The position numbers and the translations under genes were made by a program. Positions 58,574 to 64,000 of a DNA stretch of 64,000 nucleotides are shown here, piece by piece. Source of the DNA: Fasciolopsis buskii (taxonomy: Eukaryota > Platyhelminthes > Trematoda > Plagiorchiida > Fasciolidae); contig LUCM01010122.1 of assembly GCA_008360955.1 (NCBI GenBank), positions 64,299 through 128,298 of the forward strand. Direction: 5' to 3'. Each line of letters begins with the position of its first letter. The first letter of the stretch is position 1. The notes beneath the pieces are model-generated. The model had not been told where the DNA came from, made no database searches, and was given only the letters and a program-made list of their open reading frames with translations.

Positions 58574-61328
58574 AATGCAAAAAATGGATTACAGAAGTAA
58601 GCAAAATAAATGCACTCTGCGTAATTGCCACCATAGGCTCAGGCTCCCTCGAGCTTACCCCTCCCGATAGCGTTAGGTGTTCAACATCAGATATTTCGCA
58701 GCGAGCTAGGAGTTACCACTCAAGTGTTCTGATCGAAGTAGTAAGTTTTGTTATGGAGAAAAGAGAGAAGTCTTACGTCGAAAGGCTTGACCTGCAAGAC
58801 CTTAGAGTGAAGCTGACAACTTGCTAACTGTTGGGAGACGATATTCAGTGTTCCAGTTCACGCACTTTTTGATCAGTTCGAATAAGAATCCTAACACTCC
58901 CATGGCCTTTAGTATGCCGTTGACCGACATGTGCGTTTCACACGTGTCTGCCAAATTACATCATCTCGGATGAAGGTAAGTGGATTTGACTATATTTAAT
59001 GGTGGTTTACACGCTCCATCTCTTAGTATCATTAGTAGACTCTGGTGGCATTTTTAAGGACAAGGCTTACTACCCACGTTGTCACAAACACTGTCCATAC
59101 TTATTTGCGACCATTTGTTCAGTGAAACTGAGGTCACATCATTCACGGTCCATCACCAACTTGGCTGTGGTTACCATATCGAAAAGTCGGTGGTGAGGCT
59201 GGCCACATACAACTCACGTCCCGGTAAGCTCTACTTTACAGGGAGAAATTATCTGAATACGGACATTTTTATGGCGTGCCTCACGCATGAGTATAGTTGA
59301 AAAGTCACACCGTACAGTCGCTAGAGCTCGTCACATGAGATAGAAGATAAATCGGCAATCACGACCCTGAAACTCAGAGTGGCATGAAACCAAATAAGTT
59401 TTCAGTATGTCAGAACATGTTCCATCAAAACATTGGCTGCGACATAACATCGCTTATCATCCCAAAACATAGCACTGCCTCAGTTCAGACTCAAGCTTTG
59501 CAGCGCTTATAGATATGACGCCACATGTACCTTAGATTGTTAAGAGACAATCTGGCATTCTGGATAAGTAATGAACATAGATCTGACACAGGAGCACTTG
59601 GTGAAATGTGAGTGAGTAGATTAGAAAACGCAATCACTTGACTAAGCTGACCATCTTTAAGACTGAAGATCAGTTTCGAGTCAACTCAGTCAACTATGAG
59701 GACGTTTCACAATTCTGCAGTAAAAAAGACACCATGAGCAGTTAATACTGCTCATCAGGTATGTGTATTCGGACTTATATTTCCATCTGTCTGCATACCA
59801 ACCTAATCAAAAATGATTTTCCAGGTTTTGTTGTTACCTCACTATGGTTTCCACGTGCGCATTGCCGATGTTGGCACGATGGTTTTACCATTGGTACATA
59901 GCTGCGACTTCATTTGCATCCCCTTGAACACGTGCGAGTCGTGTGGAGGGAAAGCCTACTATACAACCGATATATTTAATCTCTCTCATCAACACACTGG
60001 CAATATAATCAGTTATTGTTATCGAAGAACTTCGGTTCGTAAACGAAAATTCAACAATGACGCCCACCGATATTTGTTTGTACCTGAAAGGCTTTTATGT
60101 GACTACTGAAATGCTGTTGAATGACGAACAGTCAAGCAACGTTATCCGTAGGCCCCATAAACTACGCACTCGGGTACCGAAGCGTATTTTAGTTAGGTTG
60201 CCGACGAACTACAATGTGACTGAATGGTTCTTTCTTTACTTTTACTTTCCCGGTCCAACAGAAACCTGTCAGTCGCTCACACCAGTCAGCTATAGTCAAG
60301 TTGGGATTTTCAAACCAACCTTGTCAGATCAGCTATAGATCAAAGGTTAATGGGAGCAACTGTCTCTCGCATTGCTGACATGTAGATCTGAGGGAAAGAA
60401 TGAGAATGAGTCAGCTGTACTGCTGACTGTCACTCTATACAGCTTCGTTGTACTCGAAGGAGAACGCAATCAAGTATCTATGCAGAACCCACCATGCGAT
60501 GTCAAACAAACCGAGAATACTTTTGTTGAGTATGATTCTGTGATTCTCAAATTGTTTTTTCATGTGAAACGATGAGTGTAATGGACAGTGTGAAGATACG
60601 ATATGGGAGCCACAACTGCGATCTTTTCATAGGTTACTCGGGGTTCAGACATCGCTACTATTACAGAACAATGTTTGAAAATCCAAACATTTCTGATAGG
60701 TAATAGATAGGAATTTCTAAAACAAACGTATCTGAATGATTCATTGTCGATGATGCAGAATTCGCACCGTGAGCTTGCCCAGCTAAAATTCTATCGTATT
60801 ATCGTCAGACCAATTGTTCGCAGCCCAACTAAATTCACCTGGTGCTGTTCGAATCAAACGATCATCATTTTAGCTATGTCAACAAAACATTCTAGCGAGA
60901 CATCCACGACAGCCGTGTTATGGGGAATGCTGTACGCACTAATAACTGATAATATTTGTTCCTAGACGAAACAGAAGACACGTCAGAATCTGCTTACACG
61001 CGGTAGTTTCACACGTTTTGTTATGCGAACTAACACGACCCCAGCTATTCTAGTTGACTTTTTTCGCGGTACACTGGCCTTCGGTGAGTGGCATTCAGAT
61101 CGTAATGCAAACTTATTCAGACCAGACGTTTAGTCATGGCGATAATCGCAATCTTCCTACTTCCTTTTCGTTGAAAATGCAATGGCTGTATATGTGCCGT
61201 CGAGTATAATGGTCAAATACGGATTGTTTGATGAGTAAATGAGTGGCAGTGACAGAGTTCGCATCTAGGGCTATTTACTTCCGCGCGTCTTGATGCCGAC
61301 CGTTTAGGTGCCAACGGTTAGAGGCTAT

Positions 61329-61540
61329 CTAGTGTTCTAAATAATGCCAAACTGAACTTAATCCTATCAGCTCGAGGGGATAGGGGTCGGCTATGTCTAT
61401 CAAAATACGTAACAATCTAAAGAAAAGCAAGTGAATGACATCTTTTAGACTATTCGGTGCCCTTTGACATAGGGTCATAATGTAGCATTTAAATAATCTC
61501 TCTAAATCAGTGAATGCATGTCTGAAGAGAATAGAGATTA
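61329..61540 (-). mobile_element. LINE reverse transcriptase C-terminal relic
   Basis: The - frame reads RHAFTDLERLFKCYIM, then APNSLKDVIHLLF, then YPLELIGLSSVWHYLEH. This follows the post-catalytic region of CR1-type reverse transcriptases: a helix with F...L, the 'P.SLKDI..LE' block and 'Y..RL..LGL.S...RR'. The 'VRP.LEYG' block between them is lost. The copy is truncated and distinct in sequence from the LINE at 4240-1653. Confidence 0.5.
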
Positions 61541-63675
61541 GCACTGAACAAGTCTGATTTCAGGTTTCAGTTTTGAAAACCACTATATGCGCACTGGTGC
61601 GCCTCGATCTCCGATGCCGTCTGGTAGTACTGACTATTCAGAAGTGAAATAAACAAAGACTGGCGGGGTAGATAACCTTAGACAATAAGTAAAAGAATCA
61701 TACAGATGATGAAACATTTCAAAGGCAATTAGCCCATTGGCCCCGTTATTCAGTCAAATCACTTCACGTCTCCAGTTATCTGATTGGAAAATCTCAATGA
61801 CTCCTACATTGGATTCAAGCCAGACCGAATTAACCCACTGTACCAGTAAGAGCTCTGAGCCGTTTCCGCCATATCTTGGACTGATCACTTCGATCAGCCT
61901 TTCAGTCATTACCTACCTCAGAAAACAGCATCTACATAGAAAGCCGACTTCTGTATATGCATTACACTCGCCTCAAACACGTTAATCTACTCAAGCTCAG
62001 CTCTGTGACCCAGCATCCTACCCGGGAAGTACAGAAATAAATCTTTAACCAAATTCACGCAGTACAAAAAAGATGTCGACATTTGCATATCTTCTGTCTA
62101 TAACCGCTCAAATTCTGAGCCGTATGGGGAAAATAACTTAAGTCTGCTAACAATGTAGTGCTGATCGTCAGGCTAAATAGGAAAGCCTACAATCAGTTTA
62201 CCAAAACCGGTGGAAATCAACCGACGTTCCTCGTGATTTTTGGAATCCAGTAGTTCTGTGATTTCATATTATCACCCTCGCCAGTCAAATCCGGTTTTAG
62301 CAGTCGTTCAATAACCGCGATCCGTTTCCCGGTATAACTGTACAATTTTTGCACAACAAACTAAGTGAAATATCCTTCCACTTGCTGCTCCATTCAACAA
62401 AGCAATCTGTTTCGGTTGTTCTGTAAACTAGATAAACCTATCTGAGCAGAAGCCGATTCCACTTTTCTCAATTGGGGACAGGGTACATTGCATGGATGTC
62501 TGTAAAACATGACAATGACTGGGAGACGATATTTTTCGACCTAAAGTTCACTGCAAACAAAAGATCCTCTTGAACCGTTTAGATTAAATTTTTTAGTCGT
62601 GTCTGACTACAATTTAGCGGCCGCGGACTAACTTCATGTCCACTCAAATACTGATTCGAGTTATCACTTCACATGACTAGTCCCGGACTGCTCCCATGCA
62701 GCGGGTTGTCTGTGATATGGACAGGCAAAAAAACGTGGATTACACTGTGGATTGCAGCCACTAAACTGCAGATAAATACTAGTACACTATGATCACATTA
62801 CCAAACAATAGCATTGGTGTCACCACGGTAACCTGGTTTCCTCAGGAGCTGCTAAGTCTCAGAGTAATCGGGACAGTTTGATTGTGACTTACCCACCCGG
62901 AATTTATTTTCGCGTTGTCAAAACGGACTTTAATAACCTTCACGAGATTATCGGCAAAATTACTAACTTGAAAAATTAGGTTTAAAATTTAATGGGAAAA
63001 TTGATTGTAATATCAGCTATCGAGTAGCGAGTTTATATTTGTTTTCTTCGAATTTTCGTCATTAATTGAGACGGGGGGAGGTTGTTCTTCGCAGCCGGAA
63101 CGTAGAATTTAAAGTGTGTTCAAGAAATCATGTCACAAAAAGTTTCGAATCGGCAATCTGAAAATTATCACCCTTTGTGTTTGTTATGAACACTGGCCAA
63201 ATCAGGAAATTACGCGATATTTATGCCTCATCCGTTCACATATTTCTCAACAGAATATACGAACTAACTTCTTTCATCTGATACAGATTATCTAAAGAAC
63301 TTGTGTATTTCTGTAACGTTTGGCTCTCACAATCACTATACTGAATTTCAACGGTATTAAAATAAAAATCAAAACGTCTCCAGTATTCACGATACAGTTG
63401 TTCTGCTGGGAAAAAACATTCCAACAATAATTCACTACAGGTCAGAGAAGGCTGTCCTTTACTTGAAAACTGTTCAGAACTGTTTGAACGAGGCGCATGG
63501 GACGTTTATGCAGGATTATTTAAGGAGGCACAGTATGGAAATGTGAGCCAGTTCTGGCATCTGAGCGACATTTGGGGAGCTCATCGAGGGACAGCAACTC
63601 AATGTTCTCACGAGAACTTATGTATAAAACATGCAGCATTCTAGGAACGACTAGTAAGATCCATGAGATGCATTG

Positions 63676-63833
63676 AGAAACAAAATCGTTTGTCCCGGGT
63701 TCGTGTCCCAGTTCGGGCGCGGTAGATATGCACTGCTGATGATTCTTAACAAGAATGAAATAGGTGTACGGTGCTTCCATGGTTTCTTAATGCAGAGTTG
63801 AGCGATAATATCACGTAGTGAATTATTTCACGA
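63676..63833 (+). repeat. tRNA-like short repeat (SINE-like), single arm
   Basis: CGTTTGTCCCGGGTTCGTGT, then CCCAGTTCGGGCGCGG, includes a polymerase III B-box-like GGTTCGTGTCC. It continues CACTGCTGATGATTCTTAAC, CAAGAATGAAAT, GTGCTTCCATGGTTTCTTAA and TGAATTATTTCA. Each block recurs in the fold-back insertion at 2315-2630. It is one arm alone, which suggests the arm is the basic unit of the family and the fold-back is a dimer. Confidence 0.55.
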
Positions 63834-64000
63834 GGCCGCTCAGTTCACCATCAGTTGGCGTAGAGTGGCCTAAACCAACATCGTCCGCACGGTTGAAAAC
63901 AAAACCAGATGAACCACTGGAGAGGTCAGTTGTATAAGTCGCGAAAAGAAAGGACCAAATAAAAGTGTTGAAGAACACCATATTTACCGGTAAAAAATAT

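Larger units (their letters stand above)
58476..64000 (-). other. ENT upstream intron or introns
   Basis: 5.5 kb in which no further ENT exon could be identified. Contains the (TA)n microsatellite, a LINE relic at 61540-61329 (-), and a tRNA-like repeat at 63676-63833. A possible small - strand exon near 62964-62892, with donor GGGTGG-GTAAGT, was noticed but has no homology. Confidence 0.45.

Noticed and set aside
62892..62964. Small - strand exon candidate (NLVKVIKVRFDNAKINSGW) with strong GTAAGT donor
   Set aside because: No homology to ENT and the acceptor is weak; a single good donor is not enough.

Overview
The window looks like nuclear DNA from a parasitic flatworm, most likely a digenean fluke. 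The genes are split by large GT-AG introns. The DNA between them is full of decayed CR1/jockey-type LINEs, a Penelope-like element relic, short tRNA-like repeats and fold-back elements. Nothing prokaryotic is visible: no operons, no ribosome binding sites and no long ORFs. The assignment to flukes is inferred from gene architecture and repeat types.

Two split genes can be read by joining exons across splice sites with matching phase. The first, on the + strand from 5138 to 46090, encodes a PHTF family protein (the family named 'putative homeodomain transcription factor', in fact a multi-pass ER membrane protein). Eleven exons join into one 805-residue open frame ending at 46090. The last six exons align with the whole conserved C-terminal half of animal PHTF1/2. 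The N-terminal PHTF domain was not found and should lie upstream of the window. The second gene, on the - strand, is the 3' end of an equilibrative nucleoside transporter (SLC29/ENT family). Its three terminal exons (58475-58329, 58204-58010, 54956-54842) join into 151 residues plus stop. The two genes are tail to tail, 8.75 kb apart.

Layout: 1-5137, repeats including a - strand LINE (about 4240-1653) whose reverse transcriptase is split by a 316-bp fold-back insertion with an 8-bp target duplication. 5138-46090, PHTF, with introns holding an inverted 505-bp copy of part of that LINE, a frameshifted Penelope GIY-YIG relic, a CACTA-like fold-back at 9512-9870 and a nested antisense ORF for a possible secreted protein (31629-31129). 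46091-54841, intergenic, with weak orphan ORFs and one possible endonuclease relic. 54842-64000, ENT exons and introns, with a (TA)n microsatellite, a LINE relic and two copies of the tRNA-like repeat.

No functional link between PHTF and ENT is implied. They are neighbouring housekeeping-type membrane protein genes. No defence system, virus or toxin gene was seen. The most unusual items are the two LINE copies that share a disabling frameshift, the fold-back insertion in the LINE, the CACTA-like fold-back, the nested secreted ORF and the fluke-specific enlargement of PHTF.
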